Source of the DNA: Metallyticus violacea
Taxonomy: Eukaryota; Arthropoda; Insecta; Mantodea; Metallyticidae
Assembly: GCA_030762175.1 (NCBI GenBank)
Contig: CM060846.1
Coordinates: 305,880,512-305,944,511, forward strand
Reading direction: 5' to 3'
DNA length: 64,000 nt
Below, piece by piece: positions 9,606 to 20,734 of this stretch. A program made the translations under genes and the position numbers. Below the pieces are notes generated by a model. The model was not told where the DNA came from, searched no databases, and saw only the letters and a list, made by a program, of their open reading frames with translations. Numbering within the stretch: position 1 is the first letter of the stretch; every line of letters starts with the position of its first letter.

Positions 9606-9835
9606 GGGGTGAGGTGAGGGAGATACCCAGAGGCCAGGATCCATGCGCAGGGATTGTGCAGATGTAGATGGGGTAACCTAACTTTTTACCAAATAGAACA
9701 CACCAATGCCAATGGAAGCCCCTATAGGAGTTTGAGCCTTTCAGAAGGACCACCTACCAGATGCTGAGGCAAAAACTTGTGAGTCCAAAGCATCACTGCC
9801 TGAACCACTTCACTCAGTTTTCCATACCTTAATGC
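9606..9835 (-). repeat. SINE family D, copy 2
   Basis: Reverse complement of the family D element at 2120-2638: AGGAGTTTGAGCCTTTCAGA matches CTTCTGAAGGGCTCAAACTC, and GAGGTGAGGGAGATACCCAG matches the ACATCTCCCTCACC tract. The tRNA-like head (TGGTTCAGGCAGTGATGC on the minus strand) is at the right end. It is diverged. Confidence 0.6.
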
Positions 9836-10934
9836 TAGCAAAGCTGTTAATTATATATTGGAAGTCTGACTGATCAGCTAGCTCAGACTTTAAAGCCAAA
9901 GTTTCTAAATCAAAAACCAAACAACCAACTAATTTTTGCCTGTATCAGTATTTAAGCTTTTCTGGTTCCCCAATGTCAAAATTGTACTTGAGCCTCAAGT
10001 TGCTTCCTTCTCGCCCGTATTTTCTTGTCAACACTACTGCTTGTAAGAGGGATTGATAGTAATATATTGTTCTTGTTGATTAGATGTAACAGCAACAACA
10101 ACTACTACTTTGAGTTCAACAAAGCAGTCATGTTGATCAATGGCAATAGTTAAGTCAGTTGAGTTGACAACAGAAAAGTTTTCTTAAACCATGCCAACAA
10201 CATAGCCCTTATTTTGTAAAACATAGTTTTCTTCCTTTTCACCTGACAAATTCCCATGCAGTCAAAGGAACACTGATCTTTCCTTAATGACTTATTTTAC
10301 TGGTCCCTTTCTGTCCTTTGTTGGCAAGAAACATATTCACTTATAAACTTTCCAAAAAGCACTAAATTACTCAATAAATACAAATACTAATTATCACTAT
10401 TATTTTAACTCATATTCCTTATTTCCACCATGAACCACAATAATTCTAACTAATTTCCTCTACTAGGCTTCTAAATCAAGTTCAGTCTAGGTAACCGTTT
10501 ATATAAGGGTTACACTGAACATTTCTGCAACCTGCGGGGGAGGGATCCACGCACGCACGCATGCACGCACACACACAAGGGGGGAGGAAAGGAAAAAAGA
10601 AGAAGAAAAACAAAAGATAAAAAAAGTCATCTCTTGAATGCAAAATTCTTCTAAGTCCTGTTTGTTACAGCATGTGATGCTCAAGGTGTCCAGCAAATCT
10701 GTGTAATGAATGAAGCTGTTGTTATATGACATGCACTAAAGAAACTGATTAGTATATGTGTGTTCTGTTAGCTCTGTGGCAGTGTGTGCAGTGATGCCGT
10801 GGTTTTCAGAGTACAGGATTGCTCCTTGTATGAAACACTTTTTTTTAATAAACCCTTGTTACACATTAAGACAAATTAGCTTCATAATATTGTTTTCCAT
10901 ACACAGCAAGATTTAATGTTAACATATTATACAT
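9836..10934. other. intronic AT-rich DNA, no gene recognised
   Basis: No reading frame with family resemblance on either strand. It holds a short (ACGC/ACAC)n purine-pyrimidine run at about 10547-10580 next to an A/G-rich tract, and otherwise unremarkable AT-rich sequence inside the 17-kb intron of the coiled-coil gene. Confidence 0.5.
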
Positions 10935-11130
10935 ATCATAATGAATATTAACTTTTTTTCAGTATTTGCTCTATCTAAGCACAATACGCTGCACAAGCAT
11001 TCCCTACACATACACAAAGGACAAAAGATGGCTTATGCACACAAATTCAAGAAACCTGGGATGTTGTAATCATTTGTCCATACTACTATAGAAATCAGAT
11101 ACCTATGCCCCAAAGATCCAGGACAGTTCA
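10935..11130 (+). repeat. unclassified interspersed repeat, copy 1
   Basis: Shares long stretches with 49700-49880 in the same orientation: TTTGCTCTATCTAA, AAAGATGGCT, AAGAAACCTGGGAT, ACTACTATAGAAATCAGATA and CTATGCCCCA. No promoter boxes, coding potential or inverted ends were found, so the class is unknown. Confidence 0.6.
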
Positions 11131-11360
11131 TACACCCAATGCTAATTTGTGTTTATTTTTATATGTTTTCACTTTATAAGATAAAGTTTTCTGTTCAAGT
11201 ATTCATTTGGTTATTTGTAAAGAAAACATTAGTTTGTGACTACTTTTTTTTGTGTATAGGTAATGCCATAAAACTCAAATGATATATTGAAATATTATCT
11301 AGTATTAAGGCAATATGATATTCTATATGCACCTTATAAAACCAATAATAAAAAATAAAA

Positions 11361-11447
11361 TAAAAATGTTGTGTGGGATTTGAACCAAGGAGCTTATGCA
11401 GAAGTGCAATGCCTTAGTAAACCACTCAGCCACTGCTACTCTACCCT
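11361..11447 (-). repeat. tRNA-like sequence (SINE head or tRNA pseudogene)
   Basis: On the minus strand: GTAGCAGTGGCTGAGTGGTT with a good A box, and CTTGGTTCAAATCCCACAC with a good B box about 30 bp on, in a stretch of about 75 bp like a Ser/Leu-type tRNA without its variable arm. The acceptor ends do not pair well and an A/T-rich tail follows, so a SINE fragment is more likely than a functional tRNA. Confidence 0.45.
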
Positions 11448-11596
11448 AATGTTCTCTTTTCAGATGCTTAGGATTGTGACCATTATGTTTACAGGCAAAG
11501 TGCTCATTGCAGTGTGCCAGTCACTGCATACATGTTGTGAATGCAGCATTTATAAGCATCCCTGAATTTTTCTTAATGACACACAGAATCTGGAGA

Positions 11597-11597
<1 letters not shown>

Positions 11598-11627
<30 letters not shown>

Positions 11628-11672
11628 CTCTTCCTCTTCTTCTTCTTCTTCTTCTTCTTCTTCTTCTTCTTT
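11598..11672 (+). repeat. (TTC)n microsatellite
   Basis: About 25 TTC units with interruptions (CTCTTC, CTCCTC). The Leu-rich reading frame across it is an artefact of the repeat. Confidence 0.9.
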
Positions 11673-11689
11673 GTCAAAGGATGTACAGC

Positions 11690-12320
11690 GATTCTTACTT
11701 TAAGCTTTACTGCTTCTCAAAATATTCCCATTAATTCTTATGCACTGGTTCATTCAATAAAATCAGTCACCAAAGCACTATACTGTTCTAGAGGTACTTC
11801 AGACTCCAGCTTGTTGAAGGGCTAGCTGCAGCTTCATCAATGTTAAAGGACAATTTGTGCAATTTTTTCTTGATGATGGGAAACAAAGTTCCATGATGTC
11901 AAATCAAAACTGTAGGGCAGTTGAGTCATTAATTTCACAACTGAAGCAACCAAAAAGTCCGTCTGAACAGTGTGGTATTATGATGCATTGTTATGGTGGG
12001 GGAAGATATGGATTTGAGGTAATTCTGTGCATACTTTCTTTAAGAATGTTTGTAAACAAATATAGTATATCACTCAGCACAAATTGCAGACAAGATAGGA
12101 ACAAAGTGGTGAAAGAATTAAGACAACCATCTTCTTGCCAGTGCTTTGACATCCTTTGACTGTTGTTGTCTGGACTTTAGCAAGATTCAATGTGCTCACT
12201 GCTATTTATTTTATGGCCCATAACAATAAATCATGTTTTGTTATCTTATATGTGAAAAACAGTGTCTGACTGGCTTTGACTGAACTTTTTAACTATTTCT
12301 TCCACAGTCAACATGTTTTA
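11690..12320 (-). pseudogene. possible mariner-type transposase remnant
   Basis: On the minus strand, scattered blocks resemble the C-terminal half of mariner transposases: a LHHNTT piece (compare LHHDNA), a LFPIIKKKLHKLSFN piece (compare FPKLKxxLxGxxF), and pieces resembling ALVTDFIE and CIRINGNI near the end. These lie in different frames with many stops. The assignment is weak; the order of blocks is the main support. Confidence 0.35.
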
Positions 12321-12949
12321 CTCAGCTTCTGTCAAATTTTATGAAATCCACTGAGCATACAGCTTCCTATCAGCAATAGAATTGCGGAGAATCTTTTGTT
12401 TTGTTATGGTCTGGTTGTTGTTGACCTAAAAATGCCTTAAAATGATTTTAAAAATTGTACAAAAGATCAAAAAATTACTTAAAATTTTTGAAAATGCATG
12501 AAAAGTAATCTAGGTTAGCATGTACCATTGTTTTATTAAATGTAACTTACTATCGGGTCTAGGAAATGCAGCAACAAGGCGAGTGAAGTCTATTGAGATA
12601 TAGGGAGTATAAATTGTTAAATAGTCAATACACAAGAAATGTTAAAATTGTTATACTCCTTGCAATGAAAGCTGGAAATAAATATTCTATTCTATATTAA
12701 TCATTTGCAAAAGACAAAAAGTAACTGAAAAATTACACTGTAAAATGTAGCCACTTTATTCTGCATTACTGCAAATTACAGTATACATTTACAGATTCTC
12801 AAAAGAAAAGAGCACCTATTATTGGCAAGAACATCCTTATATTTTGAAACACTGCTTTCAACATTGTTACTTATAATTGGAGCATATTTAAAGTATACTA
12901 GGTCACTACAAATAGTTTTTTGAAATCTAATTTGTTGAAGTTTTCATCA

Positions 12950-13776
12950 GTTAGCACTTCAGAAATCAATCACATGGCCAGACCCCAGATTTTTACCTAA
13001 CACACTTTTCATTTCATTTTTCACCATTTCACCAACTTCACCACACACATTGCAAAGCTCAACTGGACTTTTGTTGACTAGTTCAATGGAGGTCTTCAAG
13101 TTTTGCTCCACTTTCTCTAAATTTTGCAATTATAGAGGGTATGAAGCCCAAGTTTCCTTTTAAGAATGCCAGCTTCCCTTCTATTTTACTGTCATAAAAC
13201 AGCTCATGAGGTTGCTGGATGCTTTATCATCTTGCACCTTTAGTGCATCAATCACAAATTTTATACTTGCAAGTTGTTACAATAGTACACAGCAGCATTA
13301 ATCCAGGATCTCTAGCATGTAATGATGGGTTCAGATGGCAGGGGAACATCTAGAGCTATGGATCTGAAAACTTTTTTCTTGATGGAACTAACATTTTTTT
13401 TGTTTGAAACACAAAAGGATAAACTTTAAAAATGTTGGCACAAACTTCTTCTGTGACTCTGGCATAGCATGCAGAAGGTGTTACATACACAATTTTAAAT
13501 AAAAACCTTCAACAGCTTTTACCATGTATGTAGCTGTGTCAGTGACAAACAGCAGGATGTCATCTTATAGAATTCCCTTGGGCCACAGTAAAAACATGGA
13601 GCAGTTTCAAAATTGACAAATAGTTGAATAGTTGACTGCTTCCAAAACTTTGGTGTTCAGCAGAATTACTTCACTGGGTTATTGATTTCCTTAGTCCCCA
13701 TAATGACATGGGCTATGAAGTGGCCTTCAATCATCAATCGAAACAAAGATCTTGTTAGATTTGATCATTCTAATTC
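12950..13776 (-). pseudogene. hAT-like transposase pseudogene, C-terminal part
   Basis: Minus-strand readings give ILLFVTDTATYMVKAVEGFY (about 13500-13560), compare the LFVTDAAPYMVKAGK block of hAT-like transposases. Further on come FVPTFLKF, VIDALKVQDDKASSNLMS and the end block ELCNVCGEVGEMVKNEMKSV (about 13010-13070). Stops and frameshifts are frequent. The N-terminal half lies to the right, beyond an inserted SINE, at 14081-14490. Together they form one dead element of about 1.2 kb of coding sequence. Confidence 0.6.
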
Positions 13777-13784
13777 TTCTGATG

Positions 13785-14072
13785 TTTTAATTTTTTTTAA
13801 TAGTATTTAATATCTGTTTTAATCATTGAGATATCACAGGTGATGGACACTGATACATGAGATGAAATGCAAAACAGGATTATTTATTTATTTAAAGGAA
13901 GGAAACATTCCAGACCTAAGTTTAGGGTACCTCCCTGGTATTTGCCATTAATGAGAACTGAGGAAAACCTGGAAAAATCCTCAGTCAGGGAGGAGGGTCT
14001 AGGTGGGAATTGAACCCTAGACCTCCCACTCACGAGTTTGCACCTTAATGATCTTGGCCACCCATTGTAGTT
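13785..14072 (-). repeat. tRNA-derived SINE, family B, copy 1
   Basis: On the minus strand the head has TGGCCAAGATCATTAAGGTG (A-box region), a CTCGTGAGTGGGAGGTC stem and a B box GGTTCAATTCC, like a Ser/Leu-type tRNA. The body contains CCTGAGGATTTTTCCAGGTT in the reverse sense and CATTTCATCTCATGTATCAG. Flanks share TTCTGATG (13777-13784 and 14073-14080), a probable target-site duplication. Related copies are at 30269-30553 and 55443-55723. It splits the hAT-like pseudogene. Confidence 0.85.
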
Positions 14073-14080
14073 TTCTGATG

Positions 14081-14490
14081 GTGTTTTCACAGCACCGAGG
14101 AATATAATAAAATCATCTCAATAGTAGTTGATTGGGATTGTAGCATTGCAGGAAATCCCTTAGTTTTGCTTTATTTAGTTTCCTAATAGGAATATTCACT
14201 GAAACTGGAACATCACAACACTGAAGAATTAACTGCTACTTGCTGCTTTGTTAGCAGTATCTGTGCTGATGCTTTCTTTTTAGCACCATTCTCAAGAGCA
14301 CTATGTATTTGTTGCATCTGATGTGCTGTTATATTGTAAATCTCTATTTTGGTATCACTTTTACTCCAAAAACCTTGCACAATAATATCATACTGTCAGT
14401 CACAAACACATCTTTACTAAATTCAGCAACCATTTGGATTAAATGATATTTTTTACATGGCTTTACTTTTGACATTTTTAGAGTGCAACT
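14081..14490 (-). pseudogene. hAT-like transposase pseudogene, N-terminal part
   Basis: The minus-strand frame opens with ATG at about 14480: MSKVKPCKKYHLIQMVAEFS, then KDVFVTDSMILLCKVFGVKV, which resembles the N-terminal zinc-type region of hAT-like elements related to CGG-binding proteins. VSVNIPIRKLNKAKLRDFLQ follows about 250 bp on. A frame break and stops lie between. The remainder is at 12950-13776. Confidence 0.6.
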
Positions 14491-15289
14491 TAATTGACTA
14501 AAATGGACCATTATGCACCAGCTGATTTGCAGATTACTGAAGTTAACTGTTTTCCTAAGTTTGCTATTTGCCTACAGATGTGCAAACTAAAACTGTCCTG
14601 GATTGCATACCACAACCTCTAGTCATATAACATTTACATTGGCAGCAATGTAAACCAGTGGTTGTCCATTGTGTCACGTCTTACTCCTTAATTCCCAGAA
14701 TGTGTGGCTGGCTGTTTAAATAACACTTTCTGGCAAGTTACTAGGAAAAATTGTAAACTTCATACTTAAGACTCAAAATTTTTCCTTCTACTCAGTTATT
14801 TCACGGTTAAGGCAAGTTTCATTTAAAAATTCCATCCTAGCTTTGCTTAAATGAGGAAGGCAAGAGTACTGCAAAGTAGAAAAATATTAAATTAAATCTA
14901 AAAATAAATTAAATATATCGCTAAAATGCAAAACTTTACCAATATATTAAAATTGTGAAAATTTATTTAAAATACAAAAATGACAGAAAATGAAAAAATT
15001 TGCATTAAAAATGTTCATTTTACATCCACAAATCCATGATCTGAATTTATGTTTATATTAGCATTACCCTATTAAATTTAAAACAGATGATGACATAATC
15101 AACATCTGGGCCCTGCCTATCACCAAAGATGTCTAAATCTCAGCATAGGTGATTCAATTATCTTTAATCACTTAAAACATGTCAATATTTCTATTACTGG
15201 TCCTTGTAGCAGATTGACCCTTGTGGATAACTTTGGTGATGTAAGTACATTTACATTTGAATTTCACAAACCAATGTCAAAAATGTTGC

Positions 15290-15420
15290 TACTTATAAGT
15301 ATGAACCAGTCATTTCTTCAAATGTTGAGAGATCATTCCCTGCATTAAAATTAATACTAAATAACAATAAAAGGAGTCATCTAGTACAGAATTCAGAATA
15401 GCATTTTTTATTGCTATAAT
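15290..15420 (+). pseudogene. hAT C-terminal dimerisation fragment
   Basis: The plus-strand frame reads YKYEPVISSNVERSFPALKL, then ILNNNKRSHLV. This is the conserved hAT dimerisation signature, compare VERSFSALKHILTDNR. It is opposite in orientation to the hAT-like pseudogene 800 bp to the left, so it is either a separate copy or an inverted piece of it. Confidence 0.6.
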
Positions 15421-15974
15421 AATAATACTAGGGAAAAAATTTAAAAAAAATTCTATGTTACAAATAAAAGCAGGCTATTTTTACTAATTTTGCAGTGGTG
15501 AATTCAAAAATGCATTTTGTTTTGTTCTACCATATAAGATTTTTTGCAATTTAGCAAAATATTATTTAGAATGTATGTTAGAGACTCCCAGATTTCCCTT
15601 TTCTCTTTCCATGGAACTTGGGAGTATGTGAAGTCCTCTAATGTTCTCTGGAAGGGTAGCATGTAAAACAGTCGAACTAATCTGTGAGGCAGTTTTAATG
15701 GGGGGAGGAAGGAAGAAAACGATGGTTATCTGGTTTTGGGGTTTTAATTAATTAGAATACTCATAATATTTGTAGAATCAATGAAGTTCTTCTTCTTCTC
15801 TCTGGCCCCTGTCTCGAAGTGTCGCTATGCCATGGCTAGATTAGGTAGAGCACTGGAATTTTATGACCTTTTCAGGTCAATGGGGTAAATAGTCAGGAAC
15901 TAGATAATGTATGCAAACAAATCTTAAAACTGGAGATTACACTTTTTATTTATTTGTGTTACCTGTTCAATGTT

Positions 15975-16497
15975 AAGGGTCGCCTTTTTAAGTTTGGTGG
16001 AATGGTTCTTAGATCACTTTTGCACTCTAACGGAACTAATTGCCTATCACTCTCTCCAGATAGCTAAAACCCACTCCGCTTTATAGTTCAACATACTTTC
16101 TCCCCATAGCTGAACTCACTCTGTCCCAATAGCTAAAACTCACTTTGTCACTCTGTCCTCAGATAGCTAAACTTCCACACCTTCAGGCCTCGAAATCCCA
16201 ATCTTTTCTCCAATATTCCTTTGTCCAGTCATTAGACCATCTCCTACCATTTCGAACTATTATTCTTCAACAAAATTCTATCTATTCGCTGAGGGGCATG
16301 CATATACTTTTCCTAAGATCCCTGATTGGACAATCCTTAAATATAAGTTATTCTTTCCCCTTCAGCTCCCTTATGTCAGGCTTTCTGGTTTATTTCATTC
16401 TCATGACAAGTTGTTCTTAGTCTGTTCCATATTCAGCTTTGCCTTCAGATTTTAACAAAGCTAAGCTTTTCCAGAAACCTTAAAGGGGCGACCCTTT
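15975..16497. mobile_element. short element with about 25-bp terminal inverted repeats
   Basis: The left end AAGGGTCGCCTTTTTAAGTT (15975-) and the right end, read on the minus strand, AAAGGGTCGCCCCTTTAAGG (ending 16497) are inverted repeats with few mismatches. The inside holds four or five diverged copies of a unit like ATAGCTAAAACTCACTTTGT (about 16060-16170). No transposase. It resembles a non-autonomous DNA transposon; the superfamily is unknown and no target-site duplication was identified. Confidence 0.5.
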
Positions 16498-16769
16498 GTA
16501 CACAAAGCATCTTGCTACAAAAATACAAAGGAGGTCCATGGTCATCTGTTTTTTGTCCAGCCCAAAACACATTCACAATCAACTTTTTCTGGCTTATTTC
16601 TAAAGTTTCTGTCCACCAGTTATTTTCTTCTCACTACCCATGAAATACACAACAACAAATACACAATACACAAATAACTTAACTACTAATAGGAATACAC
16701 ATAAATTGTACATATTAATTGCAATACTATTTATAATATATGTAATTGATTATGCTAATTTCAGTGATA

Positions 16770-17290
16770 TTTTAATTGGGGGCGGCATTCAATGATATTT
16801 TAATTGGGAGTGGCATCTCATAAATATTGCTTCATCTGCCATCATAATTTTGTCTCTACATCCCTGATTGCTCAGTTCAATCTCTTTCAAATCTCTGTGA
16901 AACCTTTCACCTTGCTCTTCACTAAATTCATAGTAAAGTAGTCTATATGAGCCATTAGAAAATGAAGCTTTATTCTCATGTTACAACCAAGCACTTTGAA
17001 CTTGTCCAGATTCTTATAATTTCTTTGTACTTGGATCCTTCACATTTTCAAGAAATTTTTTCATAACTTCTTTGAATTTACTCCATGCATTTTCTTCTGT
17101 TTCATTCCTAGTCCTGCTAAAATTGTGGGATATCAAAAATTCTCTCTTTAATTTTAGATTGTGACAATGAAGAGAAAATTTTGAAAATACATACTGAAAG
17201 CAAGGCAGATATTTGTCTAGTGCTTTGGCAAACTGCTTCACAATTACCAGTTTTATGTACAGAGGAGGAAGTATAATCTTATCATGAGAA
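16770..17290 (-). pseudogene. repetitive arthropod-type gene fragment, function unknown
   Basis: Minus-strand reading gives KIILPPLYIKLVIVKQFAKAL (shortened: LPPLYIKL then VKQFAKALDK), then the longest open piece (17014-17241), and after a frameshift YEFSEEQGERFHRDLKEIEL and MMADEAI. I associate this block order (LPPLHIKLGLMKQFVKAL ... FSEEQGERFHQD) with a multicopy family of uncharacterised proteins in arthropod and cnidarian genomes. Its mobile source is not known to me. The frame is broken, so this copy is dead. Confidence 0.45.
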
Positions 17291-17552
17291 ACAGGACATA
17301 TTATTTAAATGGTACTATGAACTATAGACTATGGAGTGGTAATATATCCTATTAGAATTTATTAAATATATTTACACTAACTCCACTTATACAACATTAG
17401 GGCATGTTTTGCAAGCAAACTCTCCCATCAACAGCTGCTGACTGACTACATGTACTCAATGTGGTGGCTGGATCCCAAGATGCTTCTGTGCTTCTAGTGG
17501 TCTCTGATGGTTCAAAGAGGTACTTGCCGAGTTTATCAGTGGGTTGAACATC

Positions 17553-17990
17553 GAATTCATTAAAAATTTCTTCTAAGTCAAACTATTTATAACTCTTTAT
17601 AGCATCACTTACTAGAAATTTACTTAGGACATGTTCCTTGGACCCTCGTCCACATCCTATGCTGATAAATGACTGTTGGATCATTCATAGAGGTTGGGTT
17701 GGTAGGTATCTGGGTTGACTCTGGTGATCTTGAGATAAACTTGAATAAAGCTCAAACAGCAGTTTATCACAAGACCACCAGAGTCAACCCAGATACCTAT
17801 CAACCCAACTTCTACAAATGATCCAACAGTTGAGATTGTGGACAAGGGTCCACGAAACATGTCCTGACTAAATCTTAAGTAAGTGAAACCATAGAGAGTG
17901 TTATATAAATAATTTGACTCAGAAAAGATTATTAATGCATGTTTTACTGTGTTAGATTCCAAATTTGATTAATATTGAGAATTCATTAAA
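17553..17990 (-). mobile_element. foldback element, Penelope-related, inserted in a Penelope GIY-YIG gene
   Basis: The insertion is 17565-17978, between two copies of GAATTCATTAAA (17553-17564 and 17979-17990). Arms of about 175 bp (left to about 17745, right from about 17765) are inverted and imperfect. The one-sided tail is at the right; on the minus strand it reads GGAATCTAACACAGTAAAAC, the same motif as GGAACTCACACAGTGAAG in the 20264-22917 element. The right arm has a hammerhead-like module at 17827-17866. The duplicated bases encode LMNF of the host Penelope frame. Confidence 0.75.
17827..17866 (+). ncRNA. hammerhead-ribozyme-like module
   Basis: CAG (17827-17829), core TTGAGAT (17830-17836), an extra T, stem GTGGAC (17838-17843), loop AAGG, stem GTCCAC (17848-17853), GAAA (17854-17857), palindrome CATG, TC, then CTG (17864-17866), which pairs with CAG. 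Stem II is a perfect 6 bp. The layout matches 6614-6661, including the extra T and the T at core position 3. The core departs from CUGANGA at positions 3, 8 and 9, so activity is doubtful. The left arm carries a diverged mirror copy. Confidence 0.4.
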
Positions 17991-18480
17991 TTTTTCCTAT
18001 TTTTAAGGATGAAAATTTTTCCCAAGAAGATAGGTCTATTAGGTTATGATGTTCTTTCAGCAGCTTAGCCTCTAGATTAATTTCATGATTTTGGGTTGAA
18101 AAGTGAGCTGCAACTGCTGATTTATCAATTTGTTTAAAACGGATATTCCTAAAGTATTCCTTTCTCCAAATTTCTAAATTTCTGTTAGTTTTCCCAATGT
18201 ATTTTTGATTATAATCTGCACATTTAACTCTCTAAATTTCTAATTTCTGTTTTATTGATATGGTGTCTTTTACTATGGAACCTAGTAAATTTTTTATATT
18301 ATATTTGTTTCTTAAGGCTAACTTTATGCTATATTCTTTAAGTATCCTATTGAATTTGTTGTTATAAGTTGGATATGTGAAACTTTAGAATTTTTATCTT
18401 TCATGATGTTCTTCAGTGTGGAAACCTCTCTTATATATTTTTGTCTTTTAAATTTATTGATAATTTTTATTATTGTCTTT

Positions 18481-19769
18481 GTTGAAATCATTATCATTGT
18501 TATATTAATTTTCCGTTGATATTCTGTTTTGTACTCTGTTCTGTGAGTGGGTTATTAATTAAGCTGTGTGCCCAGCTATAGAACACTGCATATTTGTGTT
18601 GGATGGTGGTTATGACTGTTTTTTACGTAATATTCTAGGCATATACAGGATTGTTAATATTTTTGTCTCCTGATGTTAGTTGTTTTTTTCAGGTCAGTAC
18701 ACATGTCAGTGTTTGTCCCTAGTCCAGCAGTTCCATTTACACAGAAAGCATGGATATTTTGTCTAGTCACCTTGTTGCCTAAGTTTTAGACCAGTAACCT
18801 TCAAGTCACTGCATATTTGCCATTCATGCTCATGATATTCATTTTATTTCTAGAACCTATCTTAATGTTTCATAGGATCCTGATAGGATTGCAGAATGGC
18901 AAGTGGTATGGATGCTAATTCATTGCTGGCATGAAGTAAAATTGCTGTAAGGCTCCTTTTTAAAGATTCAATAAAGAGCCTTCAGCTGATGGGTGATATT
19001 CTTCCTCTCCCAACTGTTTTAAATGATTTCTTACATCTGTATAGCTTACCAGATTATCTAACAGCTGCTACATGAACTAGGAGGTACATGTCACCTACTT
19101 TTATTAAAATAAGCAAAATATAATTTCTAAGTCGAATATTTCAGTTGCTTCACTGTCAATAGCTTCTAAATAAATGAAATATTAAAATAAAAGTTACTTA
19201 CAAAAGAAACTCTTGTACGTCCCTTTTCATTAAACAAATAACAACCACAAATATAGCAAACTTCTGAGTATTTTGCACATACTGTCTTCTATGCATTCCT
19301 GGTTTACCAGCCATATTCTATTTTTATAACTACAATTTTGCACTATGACTGTACAGCACAGAATGGCTAATGTTAACTGAAACAAGTCTTTTTAAAGTGA
19401 CAAAAGTTTACAAATTTTATGCCAGTTACACTAACATACTATGCTTAAAAGCCATTTATATATTCATAAATTATGATATGTCACTATAGCAAAATTCGTA
19501 CTTGTTCACAGAGGTAAGCCAACTATTCAACTAACAAAATTTAGGAACTCTACAACATAGTCTTTTGTAAGCAATAACTTCCAGGCAAAGTAAGAGAGTG
19601 GAGGAATGGAAAACATCATTCTGAAATAAACGGCAGAAAGAACAACAAAACTGTGTGGATGATAAGATGTGAAACAAAAATATTTGTACCTCTTAAGTTA
19701 GAAGTGAATATTTAGAGAGTAAAATAAGGGGACTGGCTTAATATATTGTGTTCAAATTTCTTTTCTTTA
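18481..19769. other. AT-rich intronic DNA, no gene recognised
   Basis: No frame with family resemblance on either strand. The left part may include further decayed Penelope sequence, but I could not support it. Confidence 0.4.
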
Positions 19770-20066
19770 TTAATTTGGTTTATTTATAGACGCTTTTTAA
19801 CATATCAAGTCATCAGCACCCCATTCAATTCAGGGCATGAAACGGTGACAAATTTTGCTCAGAGGCTTCTTCTTTCAGGCTTAAGGATCTTTTTCCTGCC
19901 ATAAATCTATGACAAAGGATCCACAGCTTTACTTCCCTTCCAAAGGAGGGGATACTTATGATTTTTACGCCTGAAAAAATTCATTGATCATGGCCGGGAT
20001 TGAACCTGCAATCTTGGTTTTACGAGGCAAGTATGGTTACCACTACACAACCACGACCAACTTAAT
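19770..20066 (-). repeat. SINE family A, copy 5
   Basis: Full-length copy on the minus strand, from TGGTTTATTTATAGACGCTT (3' end) to CCACTACACAACCACGACCA (5' head). The B box is GATTGAACCTGCAATC in the plus sense, moderately decayed. Confidence 0.9.
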
Positions 20067-20445
20067 ATACTGTGAAAGCTACACACCAATATATATAGAA
20101 CAAATATATATTATGGAAAACCTATACATGATACACAGAAAACTAACCAATTTTTGACTCTGGGCATCTACTTCCACACTAATAAACCGTACTTTTTTTT
20201 TTTTTTAGCAAAGAGCCACTGTTCCCTAGTAATTATTGAATATAAATTAACAGTATAATGACTCATTTAAGAACTTTCAAAAAATAAGAAATTTTTTAAA
20301 AATTCTGTTGGAACTCACACAGTGAAGTTTTTTAAATATAAATTCTAACTAATCTGTCATCTAACGCACTCTTATGCTTCACTTACTTTGGGACTGGTTT
20401 TGAAGAGACATGCTCTCCATCTTCAACCATCTTGACGACTGATAG

Positions 20446-20698
20446 GATTGATTGATTTATTTATGGACGCTCTTTAACATCTCAGGTCATCAGCGTCCCA
20501 TTCAACTCAGGACGTGAAACAGCCGACAAATTTTGCTCAGAGGCCTCTCTTTCAGGCTTGAGGTTCTTTTTCGTGCCGTAAATGTACGACACGGGATCCA
20601 CGGCTTTACTTCCCTTCCCCGAAAAAATCCATCGGTTCGAACCCGCGATCTTGGGTGTAGGAGGCAAGTATGGTACCCACTACACCACCAGGACCGAC
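20446..20698 (-). repeat. SINE family A, copy 6, internally deleted
   Basis: Minus-strand copy lacking about 40 bp between TTTACTTCCCTTCCCC and GAAAAAATCCATCGG, and lacking the GGCCAGGACC end of the tRNA-like stem. The B box GGTTCGAACCCGCG is intact. Flanks GACTGATAGGA (left) and GACTGGTAGGA (right) are a probable target-site duplication with one mismatch. It was inserted into the left arm of the Penelope element. Confidence 0.85.
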
Positions 20699-20734
20699 TG
20701 ACTGGTAGGAGAAACTAGCATCTATGAGGACCTA

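Larger units (their letters stand above)
17310..18480 (-). pseudogene. Penelope-like element, C-terminal region with GIY-YIG endonuclease
   Basis: Minus-strand reading: TYNNKFNRILKEYSIKLALR (about 18300-18370), then VKCADYNQKYIGKTNRNLEI (about 18160-18225), the YIG half of the GIY-YIG nuclease with its C-xx-Y-N-K-YIG-K-T-NR pattern. Then DKSAVAAHFSTQNHEI and EKIFILKNRKNLMN follow. The frame is interrupted at LMN by a foldback insertion (17565-17978) and resumes as FDVQPTDKLGKYLFEP (about 17505-17555). A hammerhead-like stretch follows at about 17370-17420. The RT domain is missing or unrecognised upstream. There are several frame breaks. Confidence 0.7.
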
